A stretch of DNA of 64,000 bases. It comes from Tetraselmis striata. Its lineage: Eukaryota; Chlorophyta; Chlorodendrophyceae; Chlorodendrales; Chlorodendraceae. Within the stretch, counting starts at the first letter, position 1; each line of letters starts with the position of its first letter. Of the stretch, positions 11,128 through 22,273 are shown in pieces. The position numbers and the translations under genes were made by a program. The notes beneath the pieces are model-generated. The model ran no database searches. It saw only the letters and a program-made list of their open reading frames with translations, and was not told where the DNA came from. The stretch spans positions 1 to 64,000 of the forward strand of contig VCJN01002050.1 of NCBI GenBank assembly GCA_006384855.1. The letters are read 5' to 3'.

Positions 11128-14100
11128 CTACTGGAAGGGGTACACGATGTCATGCAGGATGTCAAACTCGTACATGCCCGAGCCCACCGCCGTGAGCAGC
11201 TTGTGCAGCGTCGGCAGGTGCTCCTCCGCGCCAAAGGTGTCCTGCAGGTGCGGCAGCCGGCAGTGCGACATCGCCCGCAGCAGGATGAGCAGCAGCAGCC
11301 GCCATTCCGCAACCTGCCGAATCACGTGTGCCACCGGGGAAGGCAGTGCCGAGGGCAAGGAGGGGGGGGGGGGGGGGGGTTCAGCGGGATCACAGGCCAC
11401 CTCCGAAGACTTACATGCCAGTGGAGAGATGCCAGATCTTGTCCCAGCATAGCCCCCGTGCCTTCTGGTTTGGCAACGTTCCAGACATCACCGCCCGGGG
11501 CAGGCGACACACCTTGAAGGGCGGCAGCGGGCCGCCGCAGTGCAGCGTGTCGACCAGCTCCCCCAGCGCGCCCTCCACCGCGCGGCGCGGCACTCGCGGG
11601 TTGCCCAGCGCCTGAAGCACCGGCAGCAGGTGGCGCCCCAGCTGCTGCCGCATGCCCTCCTTCACCCGCGGCCAGCTCTCTGGTCGGGGCGCGTCGCTGT
11701 CATCTGCGGCACCGCAAGGGCACGGGATATGTCAACCTCACACACCGCCGCTGCCACACGGCACGCCGGAGCAGGCCGAGAGTTCATTGGGTTTGAAGCT
11801 TTTTAAAAGCGCAGGCGGTCTGCACTGCCCGCACCGTCGAGCTGCTTGCCGGCCAGATGTCGCTGAGTTGCAGCCGTAACCCAGTTGTAGATGGTGGTGT
11901 GCATCTGCCCAAAGCTGGACAGCTCCGGCACGGCGTCGATGTCGCTGAGCCACCCGTTGGCAAAGTCAAAGTCGATGTCACCCTCTTCGCCCTCCGCCGC
12001 CTGCAGCCGGACCCAGCGGAATAGATTCAGGGATTTAGGGTTTAGGTTAGGGTTTGGCCATAGGAAGGAGCTAGCTTGACCTCATATCTCCCCTGTTTGT
12101 GTGTGTGGGGGGGGGGGGGGGATGGGGGGGGGGGGGGGGGGGAGGGGGGGGAGGAGGGGGATGAAATCATAAAGAAACCCTGAAAACCCTATGTAGCAGC
12201 AGACGAGGGCGCCATGTGCTGCTGGGGAAGTGGAGGAACAGCGGGATATGCCACGCTGAGAGCACCTTCGGCTGCCCGCCCCGCTTGCTCGCAGCGGACA
12301 GGTTGGGCTTGAACTTTCGCGGGGCGGCGCCCTGCCCCGCGCTGGCGGCCCCCGCCTCTGCGGCCGCCCCGGATTGCAGCTGCTGGGGAGGCGGCTTCTT
12401 GGCGGCGGCGCGCTCCTCTGCCGCGTGCGCCGCGCCATCCTCCTCCCCGGCAAAGCTCACCCGCCGGCCGTGGCTGCACTGCCGGGCCAGCTCCGGCGCG
12501 GCGCCAGCCGGGGCGCTGCGGGCTGCTTCCTCCTGCTGGTCCACTTCCAGCCGCTCCCGTGCTGCCTGACAGGCACCGCCGCGCAGTCGTCAGCCGTCCA
12601 GGCCGGGAGGCTAGGAATGACTGCGAGTGCAAAGGTGGGATGGAGGTCAAGGTGTGGCCGACGGGCGGGGGCGGGGGGACCTTGGGTACGAAGCCCTCCA
12701 CCACGCCTGCCTGCGCTATCCGCTGTGCGGGGCTCGAGGCCTGCGCCTCCTTGGACAGGCAGTCCACAAACCCGGCAGCGGAGTCGCGCGACACCTGCCA
12801 TGACGGAAGAGCGCCCAGTCACAAGCGAGCCGGATGCATGCCCAATACTACCCGCGACCAAGCAATTCAGTCTCTTGTCGAGATAGCTGGTACGGATGGT
12901 GTGTGAAGGAAGACGGCAGTCACTGCCTGGGCGGAATGGACATTAGCCCTGCGACCCAGCTGCTACATATAAATCTATCAAGGAAGGAGATACTATCGGG
13001 AAAGGAGGTGTGCCCACAGTACTCAAGTATCAGTACGGTAGAACCAGCAGAACAGATCCCCAATCAAGTCTATACGAGTAACTTTCCTTGCATCATGTGT
13101 GGATCTACATGGCCCGTGCTCTGTGATGGGAGTGCATAGTATCTAGGTTTAATGGTCAGGACAGAGCCTCCTGCCACCAGCATCACCACCATCACGGACG
13201 CCATACAGCCGCGGCCCCGCTCACCTCCTCCGCGGCCTTCTCCACGATTCCGGGTGCCATGATCTCGTCCTTACGCACCCGTGCCCCCCCTGCGCGCTGG
13301 CCGGCCGCCTGGATTTGCGGCGGCGAGACCCCCTCCTGCGATGCCTGCACCTGTGTGCCCGCCCGCAGCGCCAGGCCATGCAGCGCCAGCGCCAGCAGCT
13401 CCGCCTCGCACTCGGGGCTGCAGTAGTTGCTGGCCGCCTGCACCTGAGTGTACATCTACCCGGCCCAGACACCGCCAGTGCGCTTAGCTAAGCTCTTGGC
13501 TTTGGGCCCAGCCCTTGGTGAGCAGAATATGAGATCTATCTGGTGCGTGCACAGCCCTTGCAGCCGAGAGGTACCCAAATGCGCCAACGCAACAACCTTG
13601 TCCCCGCATACACACCTCCACGGACAAAAGCGCAAATACCCCTCCACGACTTGCCGCACTGGGAAAGCATTGAACGGCGCACCTTGCGGTGCTGGCGGCT
13701 GATACGCTGCCGCTCACGCGCAGGCACGTGCGCATGCGGGCGGCCGCAGCACGGGTTGCCGCACTTGCCCGCGATGGAACGCTCCTCCGCCAGCGCCTCG
13801 CAGTCTGCGCGGCTCAGGCTCGCCGCCGCGGCCGCCACCTCCTCCCGCGACAGGATCTCGCCCTCCAAAAGCCTATACGGGAAGCAAGAGTTGAGAGGTG
13901 AGAGTGTGGGCAAAGTTTTGGGTGGCAGGCCAGGTGGCTGTGTGTCAACAGCGCCGGTGCGTGGGTGGGTGGGGTGGTTTTTATTTTTCGCTACCGGGAC
14001 AGGAATGGCCAAGGGCGGGTTGCGGGGCTCACAGCAAAACTGCATCCAGCGCCGCCTTCCGATCGGGTTGCAGCCCCCGCGCCTTCGCTGCCACCTTCTC

Positions 14101-14493
14101 GCGTTTCTCCGGCGGCCGCGCTTTTCCAGCACCTGTGCTCAATAGACAAGCACCTGTGAGCATGGCTGGACGGTCCGGACGCTGGTGGAAAGAGCGGGGT
14201 AGTTGCTTCGGAAGCTGGGGGCAACCAAATAAAATATGACATATGCGGGTCGTACCCTGCACCCCCTCCCCAGCCGGCTTGCCTCCCGCGCTACCCGTCG
14301 CTGTCAAAGCCGAACCCCGGTCCTTGGCGGAACGGGGCGCCACCGGGCGCCGGTTCTTCACCGCGGGCGGGGCGGCCGCCGCCGGGGGCGGTTTCTGGAG
14401 CACCGGCTCGCCCACACCAACCGCCGGCGCATGCTCCGCTGCGTCCTGCTCTGGCGCCTCTCCATACTCAAGGATGGGCAGATACCCATCCAT
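11128..14493 (-). CDS. RPAP2: RPAP2/RTR1-type RNA polymerase II CTD phosphatase
   Basis: The family removes Ser5 phosphate from the RNA polymerase II C-terminal repeat and helps import and assemble the polymerase. Nine exons are inferred: 14256-14493, 14033-14132, 13683-13872, 13225-13443, 12681-12794, 12266-12565, 11835-12000, 11513-11703 and 11128-11313. All phases agree; the total is 1704 bp and 567 residues. The diagnostic zinc module is split over exons 3 and 4: LLEGEILSREE, then ERSIAGKCGNPCCGR (Cys150, Cys154/155), then NYCSPECE (Cys184, Cys188), matching the Rtr1 Cys pairs. Exon 6 is a low-complexity Ala/Gln/Pro linker. Exons 7-9 form the helical C-terminal part (DIDFDFANGWLSDIDAVPEL; AEWRLLLLILLRAMSHCRLP), as in plant RPAP2 proteins. 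The N-terminus is Pro/Ala-rich. Intron 6 contains a telomere-like TTTAGGG stretch and two long poly-G tracts. Confidence 0.92.
12029..12056 (+). repeat. interstitial telomere-like TTTAGGG stretch
   Basis: Degenerate TTTAGGG units (GATTTAGGGTTTAGGTTAGGG) lie inside intron 6 of the RPAP2-like gene. Similar fragments occur at about 905-935, 10988-11030 and 23540-23590. TTTAGGG is the Arabidopsis-type telomere repeat used by many green algae. Confidence 0.6.
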
Positions 14494-16791
14494 TGTATAT
14501 CACTCCAGGTCCTGAAGACTGCCTGACGGTGGTGGGTGAGACCACTTTGCAAGTACGAGACGAAGGCGGTAGTGGAGGTGATCTGTGAGTGGGATCAGTA
14601 GGAAGTACCGGGCGGGTAGGAAGTACCTGTACCTGTGGCGAGTTTGGTTTCAGGAGTAGCGAGTAATATGGCTTAAACTACTTACCTGATGTGCCATAGC
14701 AAGGCGCGCTGCAGCAGGGTCGAGCGGCGCTGTATATATTGATGTAATATTGTAAATTATACAGTACTGATATTTGTTAATTAAAGCCCTGATGTAATGC
14801 GTACAGAATTATAAATTACTGATATTTCAGTACAGGTACGGGTACCGGTACAGGGTCGCCTACAGTAGTAAGCCTGTACCTCGTACATGTGTTTTTCCGC
14901 CCCCGGGACAGGCGGACTGGCAACAGTGAACCTGTGCAGAGTCCCTACGACGGAGGTTTTGGCAGCGATTCATTGACTTGCTCGATAAAGCCCTCGGTAT
15001 CACTAGGCGACTCTGTGTCATAATAATCAACAAGCAAATTGCTTGCCGAAGCATCTGAAAACTAATCCATGTCCAGTGACAACATTTCCAACACTGCTGT
15101 GGGTGCCGGGCGCGACCAAGTCAGGCCGTCCCGGAGTAATCGAGGATAGCTTGGCCGGAAGCAGAGGCGACGCGCGCATGGCTCGACAAAGCGCGCAAAG
15201 AGACACGCCCTCGTCGCTAACTAAACAATAAAGCGGAAGCAGACTACTCCCTGGTGCGGACGGCGTGGCCCCTGTTCAGCCTCGCTTGTTGTTTTGTACC
15301 CTTCAATCAACTTGCCGCTCTCGCTGCCTCGCTTGGCGTGTCCTGAAAACTCGATACTTAGATAACCACCATCCTTTCTAGTATGGCGCTCCAGAAACCG
15401 CGGTGAAGTGGCTTTAGGAAATCCCGCTAGCGGCAAGCGCGGCAGGCTTGAAGCCGGCGAAGGTGCGGGCACTTCTAAGGCAGAAAAACAAGCTCAGTGG
15501 ATTCGCGAGGGAAAATAACAAAGGCGTCAAAGCGCTGTTAACCTACAAGAGAGGCCGGGCAGCATGAGGGAGTGTCAAAGCAAGTGAAGTGCCGCTACAG
15601 TGCTACAAAGCGACGACATGAGGAATACGCCCATCCTTCTCTCGGCAGGATCGGGACTTCCCACCCAGGTTCATTTTTTCTACGCGGAGCGCTTGGGTTC
15701 GGTATATATCACCCGCGATATACCCGCGATATCTTTTGCCCGTTCAGGTCCTCCACGTCTGAGTAAACGGCAGTCCTTGTATTGGAGCACTGTATAACTG
15801 TAGTTATCAAAGCCATATACCACCAATGTGACGCATATATTGCACCCTTGGAACGGGAAAATTGCCCTGTGCATGGCTAGTAAAATAGCACACTCGCAAG
15901 AGGCATTCATGCGATTTTTGGCTGCCATTTTTATCACAGTGACCCGCGTTCAGCTCTATTTATAGTCGTGTATGGATTTGCATCGTCGATGTGCAATGAC
16001 ACAATCGTCCGGCGACACTTTCACGCAGTGATAAGTGCCCCTGACACTCATGAAGCTGATCTCAGTTGGATGAAATTGCGACTTTGTGGCACGCAAGCCA
16101 CAGGTCGCTTGCTTCCCCGTCCATGGGCGCATTGCATGTCCATATTGGTACTCTGCCGTTTGTGTGCGCACCTTTCTACATGACCTAATGCCACCAGACG
16201 GAGCACCATAAGGTTGTGGGTGCACAATGGTTACTGCGTTGTGTTCTGTGATCACTGGCGTAAATGGCACAATGATGATCCTACATTGCAACTGCTTCTT
16301 GTCTTTTCAAAACTCTTTCACGCTTTAATTCGTTTGCGATGAATAGACATTAGCATCAACTGACGCAGCAGCATGGTGCACTCAGCAGGAATTATACCAC
16401 AATAGTTTGACATTGTACTACAGGAATGACTACAGGCACATCGAAAAATGATGGGAAAACTTGTGTACGTGTGGTGCGTACATTTATGGCCACAAATACT
16501 GATTTATTTTCGCCACATCCCCATGCGCTCCATTAATAATTATGCGAGAGGGGTGTCAAGCGGCGCGAGAGGTTATAGTCTACCATCGCTAGCACAGACA
16601 CATCAGCAGGGCGGCACACTTGCGACAGGCATCAGCTGATCGATCCCCTGGCCCTAGGCTCAGCCAAGCCGTGAAAACAAGGAGCGCCGCTCTGATATGC
16701 AATATTGCTGTGAAGGAAGCATATGTATGCATACGATCATAGATCTCAGGGATTACACGTCATGGCCCTGCTGTTAGCACTTCCGGAACTC
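14494..16791. other. intergenic region with a transposon-terminus fragment
   Basis: At about 14884-15095 lies a diverged copy of the terminal sequence also seen at 43078-43345 and, inverted, at 47685-47970. Shared blocks include GCCCCCGGGACAGG, TCCCTACGACGG, GGCAGCGATTCA and the 'caaattgc...cgaagcat' block. A minus-strand frame at 15221-15472 (FLERHTRKDGGYLSIEFSGH) might be a transposon protein remnant; I do not recognise it. AT-rich short repeats occupy about 14740-14870. No gene is supported in 15500-16790. Confidence 0.45.
14884..15095 (+). mobile_element. diverged copy of a dispersed element terminus
   Basis: Similar over about 200 bp to 43078-43270 on the same strand, with many substitutions and an indel. 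Only this end is present here, so it is either a truncated element or a solo terminus. Confidence 0.6.
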
Positions 16792-18788
16792 TTATGCAGC
16801 TGCCTTGAAACTATTGCTGGTCTTCATTTGGGTAGGAAAGCCTACCATGTGGGAGACATCTTGCTCACTTTCCTGCATAAACCTGCCCATCCTGCTGTGT
16901 GTTCTAGGGAGTTCTGCAGGTGGCACGAGGGCTGCGTCATGTTCAATGCCTGCTGCAGTGGCGGCCAGGGGGATTGTCTGCAGCCACTCGTAGAGATTCC
17001 CCGGGTTGTCATCCTGCAGGAAGAGCAAATAGCACAAGCAAATGTACAGTCAGGTACGGGTATATTTGAGAGGACTATACCCTGATTTGACATGCCGAGC
17101 ACAGATGCACAATACTGAACCATTTCGGGCTTCCTGATTATGAAAAGCAATACCTGCAAGTCGTCTGTTTTGACAGTGTTCTCCTCCACCACAGCGGTGT
17201 GTTGCTCCAGGAGCTGCGCGTTCCAGATGTCTGGTACAGAGCCGTCCTCCCAGTCCGGCCCTGATGCTTTAGGGCAGATAGGCTCCCCCCTGCCAGGAAT
17301 GGCCTTCCGGTAGCCCCGCAGCTTCAACAGAAGCGCGTCTAGATCTGCCCCCACCCTTCGCAGGCAAACCCGGCCTCCACAAACCTATGATAGGAGGAAC
17401 ACTGTATGTGTCAGAATTCATATGAGAGCAAACCCAAAGATAAGCATATCCGGGGGAGGGGGCTCGGCAATGGGGAAAGACCAACCTCTAGTGGATTTGT
17501 CCTCTTGTGATCAACGTTTCTGAAAGGCATGTTGCTGCGAAACTGTGTTGTGCGACACCACAGAGCATATCAGTGTTAGGGCATCACTTGATTGCACACC
17601 TTGCCCTGGTACGTCACCCGCACAGGCTACGCTTACCGTGGAGCTAGTGACGCCGCAGAACTTTCGCAGCTCCTCCTCAACCGCTTGTTTATCCCGCAGC
17701 ATTGTGCGTGCTTGATGATCCAGCCACAGTTGTGTGGCCAGGTTTGCCTATGCCCAGCAATGGTAGCAAAATGGGAACCATTGAGCGTGCCACGGTAGCT
17801 GATGGGAAACGTCAGTGCAGAGCATCACCCCATAGATGCGTACCTTACGGAGCTCAAAGCGGCGTCCAAGGATTTTCAGGACTGCCCCCACGTGGAGATC
17901 CCACAGCTCCACTGGTTTATCATCTCCAACATGCGCAGTGATGACCTGGCAGGGATGGCAACACACAAGCTCCACATGCTCTCTGAAAGAGCGAGCGATA
18001 CCCTAAACTATGTTGTCCATGTCTCATCAAATACTGGAGCCCGCCAGACTGAATATGCTCATCCAATGCTTGTCAGATGCCAAGCCAGGACGAGTGTTGC
18101 TTACCATTGGAATACCATCTGTGATTAGGCTGCATACCCCTGAATCAACCTCAAAGAGAAATTCCACCTGCTTGACGTCGTTCCATGTGTTGGAGTGCCC
18201 CTCATGGTACCAGCCGAAGAACTGCATCACTTGAGGAAGCTGCGGGTCGTGCAGTGGGTGTTGCAATTGAAGCCCTGTCCCCCTGCATGGCGTGCCTCAA
18301 CTCTTCATCCCGTTATCATGACCAGCCGCTGCTGCTCTGTACGTGCTCTGCATGTCTTACTTACTACCCAGCACTCACAGACATGTGCATACAGGAGTGC
18401 GCGCATCGGGGGGGGGGGGGGGGGGGGGTCAACCGCCATACCCAGAGATTTTTGAGGGGCGGCCAGTTGCGTAGCGTGAAGATGCTCGAGACGCGGTCAG
18501 GCTTGCATCGAAATCACATGCGGCTGGCACTGAAGGTTTGCGCCCAGGCAGCTCGAATACCGCAGGCACATGCCGTGGACTGCGGAGATATAATGAGTAG
18601 GGTTGGTGACCGTATTGAGTGATGACATGTCCATTTTCTGAGATTATTGGCTGGCTTTTATGGCTGTGAATAGGGTTTGGGCATAGGAGTGGTTTCATGG
18701 CGTACCTGGAGCGGAAGGTGGGAGGCGGGGCTGGGGCCTGGCGCGCGCGGCGCGAAGGTTTTCTGGAAAGCTCCCGCATAGGCCCCAT
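16792..18788 (-). CDS. conserved-looking protein of unknown function, eight exons
   Basis: Exons are inferred at 18706-18788, 18434-18579, 18105-18274, 17844-17945, 17637-17747, 17486-17542, 17154-17384 and 16792-17013. All phases agree; the total is 1122 bp and 373 residues. The N-terminus is basic and Ser/Pro-rich. The middle is ordered and well composed: MQFFGWYHEGHSNTWNDVKQ, EFLFEVDSG, VELWDLHVGAVLKILGRRFE, ATQLWLDHQARTMLRDKQAV, then NMPFRNVDHKRTNPLE. The C-terminal third has DLDALLLKLRGYRKAIPG and an acidic tail region. The 'VGA-LKILGRRFELRKAN' part vaguely recalls DM10-type modules of ciliary proteins (EFHC, NDK7), but the match is too weak to assign. TGTAA lies just downstream on the sense strand (about 16753). 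Intron 2 has a poly-G tract at about 18410-18428. Confidence 0.8.
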
Positions 18789-19324
18789 AATGCTTGCCGC
18801 GATCGACTCGGCCGACGACTCCTGATTCAGCGACTTTCGCTGCGGTTGAGACGATCTGCGTCGGGGAGTGTGTCCACCAGTTCGTTACTATCAGCACTCA
18901 TAACCCTGCTTCCTGTGGCTATGCCTGCCCACAGCTGCGCGTCCGGATGGGGGGAATTCGGCCAACGTCACCGCCAACCCTCCAGCGGTCGACCGCGGAA
19001 CGTCGTCGAGAAACGAGCGCGGGCAGGCAAGCGCACCTATCAGTGCTACACTCGGACTCCATTGTGCCAAGTAGACGTCGTTGCACGCCCTCCTCCACTG
19101 CGGCACTGTATTTGTAACGCTCTTGCTGCTGCCGGGAGGAGCGCTGCTTGCCTGAAGGACTTTCGGTGGCCGCTGCGATCGCATGCGCATGCAGTCCCCA
19201 GACCACTACGACTATACATGCGCAGCGCTCGCGGACCCCAGGAACGAGCGCTCGGCCCCTCTGCATGCATCATGATGCCCTACTGCAGCGAAACGTACGC
19301 TCTATACGAGTAGTGGCGGTCACT

Positions 19325-19370
19325 ACTGGTGTGAATTACAAAAAGGGCAGTCATCACTACTACGGTAGTA
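19325..19370 (+). repeat. dispersed short repeat, copy 1
   Basis: 'tgtgaattacaaaaagggca' followed by 'tactac...gtagta'. Related copies occur at 32193-32248 (+) and 46558-46612 (-). Confidence 0.55.
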
Positions 19371-19387
19371 GACAGATACCACCCGGT

Positions 19388-19459
19388 ACATCCCTTGTCC
19401 GCTCGGTAGAGCGATCGTCTCGTATGCGAGAGACCCGGGTTCGATTCCTCGCTGATGTA
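19388..19459 (+). pseudogene. tRNA-Thr(CGT)-like pseudogene or head of a tRNA-derived SINE
   Basis: The segment folds as a degenerate 72-nt cloverleaf. The acceptor arms ACATC/GATGT pair. The anticodon loop CTCGTAT has T33 and anticodon CGT. The T arm has TTCGATT in its loop. Mismatches occur in the D stem (GTCC against GAGC), one T-stem pair and the inner acceptor pairs. The A-box-like (CGGTAGAGCG) and B-box-like (GGTTCGATTCC) promoter elements remain. It lacks the pairing expected of a functional tRNA and runs directly into a duplicated unit, so a pol III-derived SINE is likely. Confidence 0.6.
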
Positions 19460-19925
19460 TTTCGGCAATCTCGGCCCGGCGTGTCCCGGGTTTACCCGGT
19501 TGATGCATTATAGCCCTTCGGGGTTCGAATGAGGCAATGGTCTATGGGCTATGCCAGACCTACGACTGCAGTTGGCGCACGAGGTCAAGTGCTGGGGCGG
19601 CTTCGGCCGATGTCCCGGGGCGAACTTTAACTTTACTTTTACCACTTGCGTACCCGTGTATCTCCTAATAATGCACGAGAGACCCGGGTTCGATTCCTCG
19701 CTGATGTATTTCGGCAATATCGGCCCGGCGTGTCCCGGGTTTACCCGGTTGATGCATTAGCCCTTCGGGGTTCGAATGAGGCAATGGTCTATGGGCTATG
19801 CCAGACCTACGACTGCAGTTGGCGCACGAGGTCAAGTGCTGGGGCGGCTTCGGCCGATGTCCCGGGGCGAACTTTAACTTTACTTTTACCACCCGCGTAC
19901 CCGTGTATCTCCTAATAATGCACGG
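19428..19925 (+). repeat. 249-bp tandem duplication starting in the tRNA-like 3' half
   Basis: Unit 1 is about 19428-19676 and unit 2 about 19677-19925. They are nearly identical apart from a TA indel after GATGCAT and a few substitutions. Each unit carries two B-box-like motifs, GGTTCGATTCC and GGGTTCGAATGAGG. Only unit 1 is preceded by the 5' half of the tRNA-like structure. Confidence 0.85.
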
Positions 19926-20061
19926 GTGCGGCGCGCATCATCGGTAGCAAATACGATGTACGAAGCGGGTTTTTTTTTCGATTCGACGACGCAAGAGGAA
20001 CGGTGCCTGGCCGGGTTGTATATTTTAAAAAATATGTAGGACACCCCGCCTACCGGCGGGT

Positions 20062-20092
<31 letters not shown>

Positions 20093-20309
20093 AGGGGATG
20101 AACCACAGGGGAGGGGTTTTCTGGGGCAGGGGATTATTCCCTCCCCCAGAAACATTTTCAGAAATGCGTATTTTTCAGAAATACGGTCAAAATAACGCCT
20201 TCTCGCTTCATTGCAGTATTGCACATGTTTACTGCACGACACCGGCGGTTGTTTATTAGCTGGAAAGACCCATAAAATCCATAATTGAGATACTGCTGGG
20301 CAGAGCTGC

Positions 20310-20552
20310 TTACAGGCTATTCAGCAGAATTATCACTGCTGTCGCCTTGTGCTTCATATGCTCCCTGACCTTGTCGCTACGGAAGAATGTCTTCTCGCAG
20401 AACGGGCATTGCGGCTTGCCCGTCATTGGCCAAATGAGCGAGATGAACCGCGGGCGGGTGGCATCTCGCTGGGATGGTCGAAGACACTTTTTATTTAATA
20501 TAATTAGTGGTACGAGTATATATGCGCAGCGAGCACGAAGTACCTTGCCCAT
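20310..20552 (-). CDS. small C2H2 zinc-finger protein or fragment
   Basis: The frame is open from an ATG at 20552 to a TAA at 20310. It encodes CPFCEKTFFRSDKVREHMKH, a C-x2-C-x12-H zinc-finger start with slightly short spacing (x2) between the two His. A splice-consistent alternative joins ATG-GGC-AAG to the exon beginning after 'CATCCCAG'. Such a 40-80-residue protein may be complete or the last exon of something larger. It sits in a repeat-rich segment, so a transposon-derived fragment is possible. Confidence 0.4.
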   Translation of the reverse strand: MGKVLRARCAYILVPLIILNKKCLRPSQRDATRPRFISLIWPMTGKPQCPFCEKTFFRSDKVREHMKHKATAVIILLNSL

Positions 20553-21290
20553 AGGTAGGCTTTTCGCGTGCTGCGACTTCCTATGACGGCAGAGGGGAAG
20601 GTAGAGTGGGTGCTGACTGTTGAGGTTGGCGATGTGTGGGTGCTGCTACGCTACTGCTCGAGATGTATTGATGGGCAATGCGCTTAATTTTTTAAGGGTG
20701 CCGACGACCTACTGCCTTGACGTCATTCAGCGAACAATATCGTGCTAATGTGCCATGCCCGTCGTCACACCGCGGCGGGATGTGCGGGCCATCTTATTGT
20801 CAGCTTTGCTCTTAAGTACGCAAAGCAACTCCCTCCCGACCCCCCGAAGTGGACAAAAACATGGACTACCAAGCAACCTTAAATAAAGTGAACGACCCTA
20901 CATACATGAATTTTCACTACCCATGGACAGACACATGGACCGCGGTCGGTGAGATCACCCATTTTAAGCATGAAAACGGGCTCGCCGAAGTCGAGGTTAC
21001 CCTGCCCAACCCCCGTCACACGGGAGTTGCTCGACCTGGGTCCAAACCCCGTCTATCGGGTAAGTATTAGGTGTTCTGGATTCTTTATTATCCGCAGAGC
21101 CGTTACTTCTTCGTATTACACTGTATATCTGGACACTCCGGCCGGCCGACCGCCCTGCCTTGACGCCGCAGACATGCTAATACCGCCACTCCGTCAGCCA
21201 TCATGACAGGTTTCCAGTACCTTGTACAATACTCTAGAGGTCCGCAACCCGCGCGCCCTGACCGGGGCGCGGGCGCCGCACCGTTACTAA
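20553..21290. other. region with one unassigned small ORF
   Basis: A plus-strand frame from the ATG at 20861 to 21070 encodes about 69 residues (MDYQATLNKVNDPTYMNFHY at the start). Its composition is plausible but I see no relative, and nothing else supports it. No other feature is seen. Confidence 0.3.
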
Positions 21291-22273
21291 GGCTCCGCAT
21301 CAAGAATCAATAAAAGATCGAATCATGGTGCACCAGACAGATCGTGAATCGCACCAAGAATCAATATTTAGGCGCGGAATTTACTGGTGCACCGATTTTA
21401 ATGGGCTGTAATATTCGGTGCACCGATATTTAGCTGGCGGAATTTACTGGTGCACCGATATTAAGTACCGGTATTTACTGGTGCACCGATACTTCGGTGC
21501 CGACATTTACTGATGCACCAACATTTAACCGCATATTTTACCGATGCACCAATATTTATCTGCATAATTGAATCAACGACTGGTGCACCAAGAATCAACC
21601 GAGAATCACCCACTGTGGGAGACATGTGTCATCGACGGCTTCGGTCGTGACCATGCTTAGAGAGGGTTGTACTCATTGATGATTCCCGCGGACGAAGGGG
21701 GAGGGCAGGGGCCGCAATCTTTTTCCCAAATTGTATGGGATTGGTCCCATACATGCTTCTTAGTACTTAGCGCATGACACATGCTGCAGTAATGTGGTGT
21801 GCGTCCTGTCCACCTGATCCATGGATCAAAGTGTAATAATAATATGATGATGAAAGCCCTTATGTAATAAAAACTCCTCGTACTTGTACGAGTAATCATA
21901 ATATGATGATGTTAATTGAGGCTCATTTTCGTCGCATGAACTTGACACAATTTCCTTTCTTCCAGATTAACATCAAATTCGCGGAGTAAATCGATTAATA
22001 CTGCATATATCACCTCTGGTGCACCAATATTTTCGCATAATTTTCTGGTGCACCAATATTTAGACACGGAGTTTACTGGTGCACCGATATTTAGACACGG
22101 AATTTACTGGTGCACCGATATTTATGTGGTGGATTTACCGGTGCACCAATGTTTAGCAACCCAATTAAATCGATTAAAGATCGGATCAACTGGATCATGC
22201 ACCAATTCTTGATCTTTTTTTTCCGTCATGCACCAATTCTTGATATTTATCTCCTGAGGCTTGATGCGGAGCC
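21291..22273. mobile_element. MITE-like element with 14-bp TIRs and palindromic GGTGCACC arrays
   Basis: Perfect inverted termini GGCTCCGCATCAAG lie at 21291-21304 and 22260-22273 (as reverse complement). The flanking bases on both sides read CTAA, a candidate 4-bp target-site duplication. Inside, the palindrome GGTGCACC or close variants recur about every 30 bp in two arrays. The left array is about 21326-21590 (8 copies); the right is about 22017-22235 (7 copies, the last two weaker). Copies are mostly in the context 'TTTACTGGTGCACCGATATTTA'-like, with decay. The core between the arrays (about 21600-22010) has no coding capacity. Confidence 0.75.

Larger units (their letters stand above)
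18789..20309. other. repeat-rich intergenic region
   Basis: No gene is supported at 18789-19320. The rest contains a dispersed short repeat (19325-19370), a tRNA-like pseudogene (19388-19459), a 249-bp tandem duplication (19428-19925) and a poly-C tract (about 20065-20092). Confidence 0.5.

Noticed and set aside
19388..19459. Functional tRNA-Thr(CGT)
   Set aside because: Mismatches in the D stem, T stem and inner acceptor stem make a working tRNA unlikely; annotated as a pseudogene/SINE head.
21326..22235. CRISPR-like array (regular 30-bp spacing of a short repeat)
   Set aside because: The repeat is only an 8-bp palindrome, the spacers are themselves related, and the genome is eukaryotic; the inverted ends identify it as a transposable element.
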